From: Burkholderiales bacterium
Lineage (GTDB): Bacteria > Pseudomonadota > Gammaproteobacteria > Burkholderiales > Burkholderiaceae_C
NCBI GenBank assembly: GCA_011391155.1
Contig: JAABRA010000132.1
Coordinates: 1-36,214 of the forward strand
Reading direction: 5' to 3'
Length of the DNA stretch: 36,214 nt
In this document: positions 1-8,512 of the stretch, one piece after another
Position numbering within the stretch: position 1 is the stretch's first letter
Layout of the letters: every line of letters starts with the position of its first letter
Made by a program: the position numbers and the translations under genes
Notes under the pieces: generated by a model
The model's database searches: none
The model's input: the letters and a program-made list of their open reading frames with translations, nothing else
What the model was told of the DNA's origin: nothing

Positions 1-1
1 C

Positions 2-3000
2 CCCTATTTCGTGATGTTCCTGCAGTGGTCCGGCGATCCGCTGCTCGATCCCGACCTGGTGGTGACCCGCCCGGACGGCAGCCAGGTCACGGAAGCCACT
101 TTCGCGGCCAGCGGCATGTATGTGGTGCCTGCGCTGAGCAGCGAGGGCAGCGTGGCGGTGGCCGTCGGGCCCGTGGGGGGAGCGCCCTATGTCAGCGAAG
201 GCTCGTGGGGCATTTCGGCGGCCAACGCCGCCGCCCTCGGCATCGTTTCCGCGTCGGCGCTTCTGCCGGTGATCTCCGATGACGCCGTGAAGGTCGATGG
301 CGTGAATACCGTCGACAACGGCATCCAGATCGCCTACACCGCCTCCAGTGACGACGACGCGGCGCGCACCATGCTGTTCTACGATACCGACAACAGCGGA
401 TTCGACGGCACGCCCATCGTGACCGATCTGGCTGCAGCCACCGGGGCGGCTTACCTCTGGAGCGCCGATCAGGTGACCCCGGGCAACTACTACGTGTACG
501 CAGCCGTCATGTCGTCCAGCGGGGTGCCGGTATTCGATTACTACGAGACGCCGGTGTCGGTCGATCGCAGCATCGATGTTGCCGTGTCCACCTCCCTCAA
601 GGATATTCGCGTCAACACGGCGGACAGCTATTACTACGTCAGCGTCACGTACGACATTGCTGTCGAAAACCGCGGAGCCCGCGCCGCCACGGGCGTGGTT
701 GTCGATGAACGCTTCGACCTGCTGGGTTCCACGGATGACGACGTCTATTCCTATTACTACATCAACGACGGCGACTACAACTACCAGTCCCTGTACAACG
801 AAACCGGCTTCCAGCTTGATTTTGGCGACGTCGCGGCCGGCGCCACGGAAACCGTTTCCCTCACCCTGGACTTGTCCTACTGGGTCACAGTACCGGTCGG
901 GGGACTTGAGGTGGCCCATCGCACGGCGGTGACCAGCAACGGCTTCGACCGCGACATCAACAATAATTTCGATGACGGAATGGTCACCTTCTTTGACGCG
1001 GCGATCGAGCCGACGCAGACCCAGGGCTCTGCGGATCTCTCGGTGGCGCTGCTGTCCAGCGCCGGGGGGAAATTCGTCGGCGACGATGCCAGCTACACCC
1101 TTCGGGTCACCAACAACGGCCCTGATCGCGCCCCCTCGGTCCGGCTCAACGAATACCTGTCCGGTCTCACCAGCTACGACATTACCGTCAACGGGGACCA
1201 GCAGGTCTGGAGCGGCAATTCCAGCCAGCAAAGCGTGGACTTGGGCGATCTGGCTGTTGGCGCCAGCGCCGATGTGACGATCTCCGGCCGCACCTACAGC
1301 GCCGGCCAGGGCTTCTCCAGCAGCGAGGTGGTCAGCGCGGTGGTCGTCGATCCTGACGAGAGCAACAACACGCTCACCCAATCCCGTGATGTCAGGACGG
1401 TGGCCGTGTCGGATGCCGACATCAGCCTCACCGGCCAGTCCAGCAACACCCAGCCCGCCGTGGGCGAAACGGTCAGCTTCGAGTTGACCCTGACCAACAA
1501 GGGGCCCAACGTGGCCACTTCGATCGTGGTCAAGCTGGATCACTCGGCCGGCATCACCCTGCAAAGCGGCAGCGGGGTGCAGGGCAGCTTCGATCCGATC
1601 ACAGGCTTTTGGACCGTAGGCAACCTCAACCCCGACATCAGCCGCACTTTCACGATCACGGCCAAAGTCAATAGCCTGCAGGGCCTGTTTGCCGCGGCGG
1701 AGGTGGTTGCCATGTCCGAATCCGACCCCGACTCCACCCCCGACAACGGCAGCACCACCGAGGACGATGACGTCTCACTGCTGAGCGATTTCCCCTTCCT
1801 GCTCCTTGCTGCGCCGGAAGACGACAGCCGTGGTGCACCGGTGGACACGAACATCGTGCTCACCTTCAGCGAAGGTGTGCAGAAAGGGAACGGCTCGATA
1901 ACGATAAAAACAGATGATGGCGTGACCGTGTCCCACTACGACGTGGCGACCAGCCCCTTCATCAGCCTCAGCGGCAACACCCTGACCCTCAATCCGTCTG
2001 CAGATCTCCTGTACGGCACCCACTACCGCGTGGAAATTGAAGCAGGGTCCATCAGAGACCTCACGGGCAACGCTTATGCCGGCACCACCAGCTACGACTT
2101 CACCACGAGCGGCGTGAATTCTGGCCTGACCGGCACTGCAGGGGACGACCGCCTCCAGGGCACCACTGGCGACGATATCTTCACCCCGGGGCTGGGCAAC
2201 GACAGCATCGAAGCCAGTGGCGGCGCCGACACCGTCATCCTGCCGATGTTCCCCAACGTCTTCAGCCTGAGCGAAAATCCGGCCGGCCACATCTTCGGCA
2301 CCTATGGCGCCGACACCCTCTACTCCCTGGTGCTTAACAACGTCGAGTACGCCCAGTTCGGCAGGTCCCCATCCCCCGAGGACACCGAAAGATTCCAGAC
2401 CACCATTGCCCTGAGCGAGTTGGTCTCGGGCGCGGCACAGGAGCAGCTCGGTCGACTGACAGACCTCTACCTGGCCTTCTTCGGGCGGGCCCCGGATGTG
2501 GGCGGACTGGAATACTGGCAGGAGAGGCTGCTGGAGGAAGGCAGGGATTTCGCCACCATCTCCAAGGACTTCGCCTGGAGCACCGAGGCCCAGGCCCTGT
2601 TCCCGCTGGCAGCCAGCAACCGGGAGTTCGTGCGTACGGTGTACCTCAACTGCTTCGGACGCCAGCCTGATGCCGGCGGCTGGGACTACTGGACCGGGCG
2701 GCTCGACGGACTGGGTGTCACCGACCTGAACGACCGCGGTGCCTTCGTGGGCGAAGTCATCCTGGGGGCGTATGCCACCACCAGCGGCGAGGAAGACCGG
2801 TCCTTGCTGACGAACCGGCATGAAGCGGCGATGTACTACGTCAACCGGCTCTCCATCATGCCGGCAGAAGGCTTTGATGCAGCCATCAACACCTTGCTGG
2901 CCCGGGTCACGGGCGATGCGGCCACCGAGGACAAGGCCGAGGACGTGATCGACCATACCTTTGCCAACCCCGTCACCCTGACGGGGATCATGACGGATCA

Positions 3001-3031
3001 GGCGCTACTGGATTCGATCTGGGGGGCTTGA
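2..3031 (+). CDS. Large secreted repeat protein, 5'-truncated (DUF11/CARDB-like, Ig-like, RTX-like, DUF4214)
   Basis: The frame is open to the left edge (codons PYF precede the first GTG at 11), so the true start lies outside the window; about 1009 residues are visible. From residue ~185 to ~580 there are three beta-rich repeats of DUF11/CARDB type, each with phrases such as VTNNGPDRAPSV or LTNKGPNVATSIV. An Ig-like domain follows (~597-698, with TNIVLTFSEGV). Next is a short Asp/Gly stretch (~706-742: GTAGDDRLQGTTGDD, GLGNDSIEASGGADTV) resembling a degenerate hemolysin-type calcium-binding repeat. A DUF4214-like region covers ~813-980, with two units of the form LYLAFFGRAPDVGGLEYW and VYLNCFGRQPDAGGWDYW. 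Proteins of this build are usually exported by type I secretion and act at or outside the cell surface; that is family knowledge, since neither transporter nor secretion test is in view. Substrate or ligand is unknown. Domain types are fairly secure, function is not. Confidence 0.85.
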   Translation, partial: PYFVMFLQWSGDPLLDPDLVVTRPDGSQVTEATFAASGMYVVPALSSEGSVAVAVGPVGGAPYVSEGSWGISAANAAALGIVSASALLPVISDDAVKVDGVNTVDNGIQIAYTASSDDDAARTMLFYDTDNSGFDGTPIVTDLAAATGAAYLWSADQVTPGNYYVYAAVMSSSGVPVFDYYETPVSVDRSIDVAVSTSLKDIRVNTADSYYYVSVTYDIAVENRGARAATGVVVDERFDLLGSTDDDVYSYYYINDGDYNYQSLYNETGFQLDFGDVAAGATETVSLTLDLSYWVTVPVGGLEVAHRTAVTSNGFDRDINNNFDDGMVTFFDAAIEPTQTQGSADLSVALLSSAGGKFVGDDASYTLRVTNNGPDRAPSVRLNEYLSGLTSYDITVNGDQQVWSGNSSQQSVDLGDLAVGASADVTISGRTYSAGQGFSSSEVVSAVVVDPDESNNTLTQSRDVRTVAVSDADISLTGQSSNTQPAVGETVSFELTLTNKGPNVATSIVVKLDHSAGITLQSGSGVQGSFDPITGFWTVGNLNPDISRTFTITAKVNSLQGLFAAAEVVAMSESDPDSTPDNGSTTEDDDVSLLSDFPFLLLAAPEDDSRGAPVDTNIVLTFSEGVQKGNGSITIKTDDGVTVSHYDVATSPFISLSGNTLTLNPSADLLYGTHYRVEIEAGSIRDLTGNAYAGTTSYDFTTSGVNSGLTGTAGDDRLQGTTGDDIFTPGLGNDSIEASGGADTVILPMFPNVFSLSENPAGHIFGTYGADTLYSLVLNNVEYAQFGRSPSPEDTERFQTTIALSELVSGAAQEQLGRLTDLYLAFFGRAPDVGGLEYWQERLLEEGRDFATISKDFAWSTEAQALFPLAASNREFVRTVYLNCFGRQPDAGGWDYWTGRLDGLGVTDLNDRGAFVGEVILGAYATTSGEEDRSLLTNRHEAAMYYVNRLSIMPAEGFDAAINTLLARVTGDAATEDKAEDVIDHTFANPVTLTGIMTDQALLDSIWGA

Positions 3032-3260
3032 GGGTCAGGGTGAGACTGTGGGTCGGGCAGCGGCCAGGTTCCATCGCACCTGAACCGAACCAGCCCAGCA
3101 CCCCTACTGTCCCCAGCAGCCAACTGCCCACCGCAAAGCGCCATGAGATCAAGTCTAGCGCTGGCCTGAAGTCGTTTGTGGTCGTCAACCACCCCCTCCA
3201 CCGAACCCCACCCGAACCCGCCTGCCCTATGCCGAGTCTGCCCTGACCGGCAAGACGCCA
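3032..3260. other. Intergenic stretch with no recognised feature
   Basis: Between the stop of the secreted repeat protein and the tRNA terminator I see no gene, no tRNA and no convincing forward terminator. A weak inverted repeat GGTTC/GAACC near 3068-3089 has no T-run after it. The segment is C-rich on the plus strand around 3190-3230. Short open frames here lack a ribosome binding site and family resemblance. Confidence 0.5.
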
Positions 3261-3292
3261 GAAACACAAAAGCCCATCACAAGGACGGGCTT
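3261..3292 (-). terminator. Rho-independent terminator after tRNA-Gly(GCC)
   Basis: On the minus strand AAGCCCGTC (3292-3284) pairs with GATGGGCTT (3278-3270) around the loop CTTGT, giving a 9-bp stem with one G-U pair. TTTGTGTTT follows. It lies about 40 bases downstream of the tRNA-Gly 3' end and is the natural end of the tRNA-Phe/tRNA-Gly unit. Confidence 0.75.
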
Positions 3293-3330
3293 CTGATTGC
3301 CGCAAGCGGCACTGAGGACGCTTGAGCATC

Positions 3331-3406
3331 TGGAGCGGGATAAGAGGTTCGAACTCTCGACCTATACCTTGGCAAGGTATCGCTCTACCAACTGAGCTAA
3401 TCCCGC
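3331..3406 (-). tRNA. tRNA-Gly (anticodon GCC)
   Basis: The minus-strand sequence folds as a 76-nt cloverleaf. The acceptor is GCGGGAT/ATCCCGC, the D arm contains AGCTCAGTTGGTAGAGC, the anticodon loop TTGCCAA is closed by ATACC/GGTAT, and the T arm contains GTTCGAA. The discriminator is U, as expected for tRNA-Gly, and the CCA end is encoded. It is the second tRNA of a pair with tRNA-Phe. Confidence 0.96.
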
Positions 3407-3417
3407 AAATTTTGATG

Positions 3418-3447
3418 AAAAACCCCGCTACGGTTTAAGTAGCAGGG
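3418..3447 (-). terminator. Terminator-like hairpin between tRNA-Phe and tRNA-Gly
   Basis: On the minus strand CCCTGCTAC (3447-3439) pairs with GTAGCGGGG (3431-3423) around TTAAACC. The 9-bp stem has one G-U pair and is followed directly by TTTTT (3422-3418). This is a canonical intrinsic terminator shape, yet it sits only 11 nt before the 5' end of tRNA-Gly. It may trim or attenuate transcription between the two tRNAs, or serve as a processing signal. Confidence 0.7.
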
Positions 3448-3457
3448 CTTCCATACT

Positions 3458-3533
3458 TGGTGGCCTGGGGCGGAATCGAACCACCGACACGCGGATTTTC
3501 AATCCGCTGCTCTACCAACTGAGCTACCGGGCC
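3458..3533 (-). tRNA. tRNA-Phe (anticodon GAA)
   Basis: A 76-nt cloverleaf on the minus strand: 5' acceptor strand GGCCCGG, D arm AGCTCAGTTGGTAGAGC, anticodon stem GCGGA/TCCGC with loop TTGAAAA, T loop GGTTCGATTCC, discriminator A and encoded CCA. It is the first gene of the small tRNA unit and lies downstream of the ntrX-like gene. Confidence 0.96.
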
Positions 3534-3542
3534 AAGTCTTGA

Positions 3543-3548
3543 ATTATA
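3543..3548 (-). promoter_or_regulatory. Consensus -10 element of the tRNA-Phe promoter
   Basis: A perfect TATAAT on the minus strand lies 9 nt before the tRNA-Phe 5' end, so the primary transcript would begin within a few bases of the mature end. No good -35 hexamer is visible at 16-18 nt spacing, so the site is supported mainly by the -10 and by its position. Confidence 0.5.
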
Positions 3549-3572
3549 GCAGGCGAAAACCCGTTTCTCCCA

Positions 3573-4259
3573 TCAGTTGCCGCCCTGACGCTTGCCGCGC
3601 GACAGGTCGACGCCCAGCTGTTTCAGTTTGCGGTAGAGGTGGGTGCGCTCAAGCCCGGTTTTTTCGGCCACGCGCGTCATGGACCCCCCTTCCTTGGCCA
3701 GGTGAAATTCGAAATAGGCTTTCTCGAACTCATCGCGTGCATCCCGCAAGGGTTTGTCAAGCTCGAAATTCTGGCGACCGGCGGGGCCCATATCCTGAGC
3801 GGAAGGCAGCAGCAGGCCGCCGGTCATGGCGGCTTCCACCGTCAGGTCGACCGAAGCCGTGGCGGTTGAAGTTCCGGCCATGACCTTGCGTGCACCTTCC
3901 CGAGCAAGCCCCTGTTCCACCGCCTTGAGCAGTTTTTGGAGCGTGATCGGCTTTTCAAGAAAGGCCTGGGCGCCGATGCGGGTGGCTTCGACCGCCGTGT
4001 CGATCGTCGCATGCCCGCTCATCATGATGACCGGCATGCTGAGCAGGCCGGTGGCGGACCACTCCTTGAGCAGCGTGACGCCGTCGGTGTCAGGCATCCA
4101 GATGTCCAGCAGCACGAGGTCAGGGCGCGCGCGGCTTCGCGCCACCCGGGCCTGCGCGGCATTTTCCGCGAGCTCCACGTTGTGGCCTTCGTCGTTCAGG
4201 ATTTCCGACAGCAGATCGCGAATACCAAGTTCGTCGTCGACCACCAATATATTTGCCAT
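3573..4259 (-). CDS. NtrX-like response regulator: receiver plus Fis-type HTH, no AAA+ domain
   Basis: The 228-residue protein starts with a CheY-like receiver. The acidic pair is D8-D9, the phospho-acceptor D52 (LLDIWMPD), S81 and K103 (LEKP) complete the switch set. A linker of ~60 residues follows, then a Fis-type helix-turn-helix at the C-terminus (~194-217, VAEKTGLERTHLYRKL). Full-length NtrX/NtrC proteins are about 450-480 residues and carry a sigma-54 ATPase between these domains. Here that domain is absent with no sign of a frameshift. It should be phosphorylated by the kinase encoded 39 nt upstream and act as a DNA-binding regulator without direct sigma-54 activation. The regulon cannot be read from the sequence. 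This compact architecture is, as I recall, common next to ntrY in Burkholderiales. Confidence 0.9.
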   Translation of the reverse strand: MANILVVDDELGIRDLLSEILNDEGHNVELAENAAQARVARSRARPDLVLLDIWMPDTDGVTLLKEWSATGLLSMPVIMMSGHATIDTAVEATRIGAQAFLEKPITLQKLLKAVEQGLAREGARKVMAGTSTATASVDLTVEAAMTGGLLLPSAQDMGPAGRQNFELDKPLRDARDEFEKAYFEFHLAKEGGSMTRVAEKTGLERTHLYRKLKQLGVDLSRGKRQGGN

Positions 4260-4298
4260 GATTGCTGCGTGTATCCCTTGGTATGACTGCGACTGCGC

Positions 4299-6575
4299 TC
4301 AGGCCGCCGGCATGTTGCCCATGGCGAATGATAGCGACACTTGGGCCCCGCGGACGACACCCTCCTTGACCCGGTTGGAGATATCGATGCGGGCGCCGTG
4401 CTCATCGGCAATTTTCTTGACCACCGCCAGCCCCAGCCCGGTGCCCCGGACTTTGGTTGTCACATAGGGCTCAAAGGCCCGCTTCAGGATGTGTTCGGGG
4501 AACCCTCCCCCGTTGTCGAGCACACTCAGGCGCACGCGGCGCGTGGATTCGACCCACTGGGTTCTGATCATCACCTGGTTTTCCGGTCCTTCAAGATGCG
4601 CGGCATCCGTGGCATCCTGGGCATTTTGAAGCAGGTTATGGATGACCTGCCGCAACTGCTGGGCGTCACCGCGTACGGGAGGACAGGCCGGATCGAGCTG
4701 CGTCGTTATGCGACTGGCCTCATCGCCCGCATCGCTGCCATAAAGATGCAGCACATCGACGACCAGGGCATTGAGGTCCAGGTCCTTGAGGTCGGCGGCG
4801 GGAAGACGGGCATAGTCGCGGAACTCGTTGACCAGACGCTTCATGGCGTCAACCTGGTCAACGATGGTCTTGACAGCCTTGGTCAACAGGACGCTTTCGG
4901 GCGGGACAAGCTTGCCCGCCAGCTTCATTTCCAGGCGCTCGGCAGACAGCTGGATCGGTGTCAGCGGATTCTTGATCTCGTGCGCCAGCCGCCGTGCGAC
5001 TTCGCCCCAGGCCTGGGCGCGCTGCGCCGACACGATTTCAGAGATGTCATCAAACACCAGCAGCCGGGTCGCATCGGGCAACAGGGCACCGCGTGCGACC
5101 AGGGTGATCGAATTCTGGGGCATGCCCTGCGGGGACGCATGCAGCTCGAAGGATTGTTGCCAGTGATCCAGGCCGTGCTGCAGGTGCTCCCCCAAAAAGG
5201 ATTCGAACTGCGCCAGGACGCTGGATGCGAATTCGTCCAGCCCGGGGATCAGGGCCAGGGCTCGCCCTTCGAAGGCAGCCAGGGGCGCCCGCAGGATGCG
5301 CGTAGCGCCAGGATTGGACGACAGGACCACGCCCTGAGAATCCAGCACGATGACACCGGCGGTCAGGTTGTCCAGGATGGTCTGCAGGTTGGCTCGGGCA
5401 TCATCGAGCTGCACCATGCTGTGCTCGACCGCCGCCCGTGCGTCCGCCAGTTGCTGCGTCATGTCAGCAAATGAGCGGGTCAGGCCGCCGAGTTCGTCCT
5501 TGCCCTGCAATACGGCCTTGGGCGTGAAATCCCCGGCTGCAACCTGACGCACCCCCTCGGCCAGCAACAAGAGGGGACGCGCCAGCTGGTTGCCCAGAAC
5601 CACCGCCAGCAGCACCGCGCCAAACACCGCCAGGAACAGGCTGAGCGTGAGTGTGCCGATATACATGCGACGCAATCCTTCGCGCCCCAGCGCGCGCTCC
5701 TGGTACTCGCGATTGGCTTCTTGGACCGATATCGCGTTGGCCACCAGTGCCGCCGGCAGCGCCTGGGTAACCTGGAGGAATCGGGGTTCGGCCAGCAGGC
5801 CGATACGGGGCGTCGGCACAACCGCCAGAGCCTTGATGCGTGCTGCGCTGGAACCGCCCGTCGCGCCCTCGTCGATGCCCTCGACACGGGCAACGGCACC
5901 CTGATTGCGCGCCGCGCGCAGCTGCTGGGCGGTAGGCCGTTCGGGGTTGAGCTGGAAGCGGGATTTTCCAGCGCTGGCAATCATGTTGCCGGAGGCGCTC
6001 CAGAGCACGACATCACTGGCGTCAAGCTGCTCGGTCAGCCGTTCGAGTGCGAGCCCCGCGCTCGAATCCGAGGAACCCGAGAGCTGGGTTGCCGCCAGCC
6101 GCGTCTTGCTGGAAAGGTCGTTGCTCAACGCATCCAGCGTGGCCCGTCCGAGGTTCAGGCCGGCATCCAGCGCCCCCTCGACCTTGACGTCAAACCAACT
6201 CTCGATTGACCGCGATACGAACTGGTAGGACACCACATAGATCAGGACTCCGGGCGCAAAACCCACCAGCGCAAAAATGGCAGCCAGCTTGACAAGCAGG
6301 CGACTGCCGAATTTTCCGCGGCGCAGACGCAGGGTCAAACGGATGGCCATCCATCCGATGACGGCCATCAGCAAGACAGCAACGACGACGTTCAGCCCGA
6401 ACAGGCGGGCATAGTTGCGCTCATAAAGCTCACGGTTGTTGGTCGCCTGCGTCAGAAGAAACAGCAGCACCAGACCGAGGGCCACCATGGTGGCAATCCC
6501 GACCATGACCGCCCATCGCACGGCACGCGACTGGTAGACCCGAAGGGGCGCCGCGCCAGGGACGGGCTTGTTCAC
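4299..6575 (-). CDS. NtrY-type sensor histidine kinase
   Basis: Membrane sensor kinase of 758 residues. Three hydrophobic segments lie near the N-terminus (~19-43, 62-78, 95-119), followed by a ~180-residue external sensor region. A fourth membrane segment (~304-327) leads into HAMP, then PAS (~398-500), HisKA with the phospho-acceptor His in LAHEIKNP (~532) and a HATPase domain with N box HNLLQNAQDA, DNGGGF and GTGLGL. I chose the GTG at 6575 because it overlaps the TGA of the DUF4390 gene as GTGA, typical of coupled translation, with GAGG about 8 nt upstream. The open frame continues to 6626, but that extension would lie inside the previous gene. The signal sensed is unknown; the partner is the downstream response regulator. 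Confidence 0.88.
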   Translation of the reverse strand: MNKPVPGAAPLRVYQSRAVRWAVMVGIATMVALGLVLLFLLTQATNNRELYERNYARLFGLNVVVAVLLMAVIGWMAIRLTLRLRRGKFGSRLLVKLAAIFALVGFAPGVLIYVVSYQFVSRSIESWFDVKVEGALDAGLNLGRATLDALSNDLSSKTRLAATQLSGSSDSSAGLALERLTEQLDASDVVLWSASGNMIASAGKSRFQLNPERPTAQQLRAARNQGAVARVEGIDEGATGGSSAARIKALAVVPTPRIGLLAEPRFLQVTQALPAALVANAISVQEANREYQERALGREGLRRMYIGTLTLSLFLAVFGAVLLAVVLGNQLARPLLLLAEGVRQVAAGDFTPKAVLQGKDELGGLTRSFADMTQQLADARAAVEHSMVQLDDARANLQTILDNLTAGVIVLDSQGVVLSSNPGATRILRAPLAAFEGRALALIPGLDEFASSVLAQFESFLGEHLQHGLDHWQQSFELHASPQGMPQNSITLVARGALLPDATRLLVFDDISEIVSAQRAQAWGEVARRLAHEIKNPLTPIQLSAERLEMKLAGKLVPPESVLLTKAVKTIVDQVDAMKRLVNEFRDYARLPAADLKDLDLNALVVDVLHLYGSDAGDEASRITTQLDPACPPVRGDAQQLRQVIHNLLQNAQDATDAAHLEGPENQVMIRTQWVESTRRVRLSVLDNGGGFPEHILKRAFEPYVTTKVRGTGLGLAVVKKIADEHGARIDISNRVKEGVVRGAQVSLSFAMGNMPAA

Positions 6576-7213
6576 CGGGGCGCCTCGGGGTTCAGACGGA
6601 CGCTGCGGGAAGCAGCAAGGCTCCATTCCGCCTGGCCGACCACGCCGATCTGGAACGGGCGTGGCAACTGTGACATGTCAAGCCGGAAGCGAAACTCGAC
6701 CGAATGCCTGGAGTCCGGCTCATACGCGCTGGCCTCGGCAATCTTCCAGCGCGAAAAGCGCTGCAGGGCCTGCAGCGCTTCTTCCAGTGAATCAAAATTC
6801 TGCGTGATGCTGACGCCCAGACCCACGTTGCCGATGGGTTCAGGTGAGACGTTGATTCGCCAGCGTCGTGTCAGGGGCTGGTAGGCCAGGCGGAAATGCT
6901 TGGTCGACAAGGCCACTTTGGTGTCGTACCAGTACCAGCGGTCGCGCAGCAGTTCGGCCTCTGCCACGAAAAACATCGCAATGCCTTTGGTCAAGGCGTC
7001 CTCGACGATCGTCGGAAGCTCCAGCTTGACCTGGGCGGTGAGAAAGACGCCGTCATCGGTGCGGTCAACACGCAAGTGGTTGATCTCGACAGGATTTCCC
7101 TGGGCGCGCGCCGTGACTGCCCCCCCGAAGAGCATCAGGACGAAGGCCAGCCCAAACGCCAGCCTAGGCCAGGCGCTTCTCGAGCAATGCGTAGAAAAAA
7201 CCGTCGTGATCAC
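6572..7213 (-). CDS. DUF4390 family exported protein
   Basis: A 213-residue protein with an N-terminal hydrophobic segment ending in VTARAQ, which looks like a signal peptide. A mostly beta-rich domain follows, with the family phrase FFVAEAELLRDRWYWYD and later SRHSVEFRFRLDMSQLPRPFQIG. DUF4390 proteins are found in betaproteobacteria between rsmB and ntrY; their biochemical role is not established. The start is a GTG at 7213, 50 nt inside the end of rsmB. Downstream in-frame starts would remove the signal peptide, so I kept it although its ribosome binding site is weak. The 3' end overlaps the ntrY-like start by 4 nt, pointing to one coupled operon. A role in the envelope near the kinase is inference only. 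Confidence 0.82.
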   Translation of the reverse strand: MITTVFSTHCSRSAWPRLAFGLAFVLMLFGGAVTARAQGNPVEINHLRVDRTDDGVFLTAQVKLELPTIVEDALTKGIAMFFVAEAELLRDRWYWYDTKVALSTKHFRLAYQPLTRRWRINVSPEPIGNVGLGVSITQNFDSLEEALQALQRFSRWKIAEASAYEPDSRHSVEFRFRLDMSQLPRPFQIGVVGQAEWSLAASRSVRLNPEAPR

Positions 7214-8483
7214 CCGCCCGATTGTCCGGGACAGTCCCGCTGCCCGCCCGGATTTGGGGCATTAAATGCCCTGGTGAAGCCTGCAGGACGGCGTCGCTGT
7301 TGTTTGCAACAAACGCTTTGATCTGATCACTGCCTTCCTCGCGGAACACCGAGCAGGTGCAATACAGCATCCGCCCCCCCGGTTTGAGCAGCGGCCATAG
7401 CGCCTTCAGCAGCCTGGCCTGAATGCCAGCCAGTTGCGCGATATCACTTTCCCGTCGCAACCACCGCACATCCGGATGGCGGCGGACAATGCCGGAGGCG
7501 GTGCAGGGCGCGTCCAGCAGGATGGCATCAAAAAGCTCGCCGTCCCACCAATCGGATGGTCTCGCAGCATCTGCGGCAATCACCGTGGCGATCAGGCCCA
7601 GCCGCGAGAGGTTGGTGTTGATGCGCTCGCAGCGCTGGGGATCGATATCGAGGGCTGTGACGCGGGCACTGGCGCATTCGAGCAGATGAGCGGTCTTTCC
7701 GCCGGGCGCCGCGCAGGCGTCGAGAATATTCAATGGCAACGCCGATCCAAGGCCCTGCAGCAAAAGCGGGGCGGCGATCTGAGCACCTCCATCCTGGACG
7801 GATACGAGGCCTTGTGCAAATCCGGGTATCGCTTCAACGGGCATGGCGTGCTCGAGCAGGACGGCGTCCGCGCCCTGGCGCCAGGCGTTGATACCTGCTG
7901 ACTCAAGTCCGTGGACGTACTGGGCCACCGAAGTGCGTCGGGCGTTGACTCGCAGTGCCATGGGAGCCGGCGCGTTGCTGGCCTGCAGAATCACCGCCCA
8001 GTCGGCCGGGTGATCCTTTTTCAACCGTTCCACCCACCAGCGAGGATGGTTCCAGCGGGCCACAGGATCCACGCTGGTTGCCAGCACTAGTTGATCACGC
8101 TCACGCAGGAAACGTCGCAGACACGCGTTGACAAAACTGGCCTGGGGACGGGTCGCGGGACTGCGCTTGGCCGCTTCGACGGCCTGGTCGACCAGCGTGA
8201 AGGATTCGTAAGGCGCGTCTTCAACGTCCCAGATCAAGGCCAGGGCGGTGCATAACAGCGCATCGACGGCTTCTGGAGGCGGTCGACGGGCCAATTGCTG
8301 GCGCAGCGCCTCGGCGCGCCCCCAAGCACGCATGACATGGAAAGACAAAGCCTGAACACCGGGGCGCAGGTCACGCTCCACCCGCTCGAGCACAGGCGTG
8401 AGTGAACGCCCCAACCGCACGTCGGAGATCACCCGCGCGGTGGCTTGCAGCTGCCGCCACAAAGGGACTTGGGCTTTGATCAT
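7164..8483 (-). CDS. rsmB: 16S rRNA (cytosine-967-C5) methyltransferase RsmB
   Basis: This 439-residue enzyme methylates C967 of 16S rRNA using S-adenosylmethionine. The N-terminal ~150 residues form the NusB-like RNA-binding domain. The C-terminal Rossmann domain has the SAM motif ILDACAAPGGKTAHLLE (~254-270), then LLDAPCTASG (~327) and CTCSV (~375). The two conserved cysteines of the family, in the DAPC and TCS motifs, are both present; the TCS cysteine is the nucleophile in the known enzyme. Length matches the family (E. coli ~429). The start ATG at 8483 lies 29 nt after the lemA-like stop. Its 3' end overlaps the DUF4390 gene. Confidence 0.95.
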   Translation of the reverse strand: MIKAQVPLWRQLQATARVISDVRLGRSLTPVLERVERDLRPGVQALSFHVMRAWGRAEALRQQLARRPPPEAVDALLCTALALIWDVEDAPYESFTLVDQAVEAAKRSPATRPQASFVNACLRRFLRERDQLVLATSVDPVARWNHPRWWVERLKKDHPADWAVILQASNAPAPMALRVNARRTSVAQYVHGLESAGINAWRQGADAVLLEHAMPVEAIPGFAQGLVSVQDGGAQIAAPLLLQGLGSALPLNILDACAAPGGKTAHLLECASARVTALDIDPQRCERINTNLSRLGLIATVIAADAARPSDWWDGELFDAILLDAPCTASGIVRRHPDVRWLRRESDIAQLAGIQARLLKALWPLLKPGGRMLYCTCSVFREEGSDQIKAFVANNSDAVLQASPGHLMPQIRAGSGTVPDNRAGDHDGFFYALLEKRLA

Positions 8484-8512
8484 TGACAGAGCTTACAAGA
8501 ACATCCGCCGCT

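Noticed and set aside
1775-2956. 393-codon minus-strand frame inside the secreted repeat protein
   Set aside because: The plus-strand frame has coherent repeat domains; the antisense frame has none.
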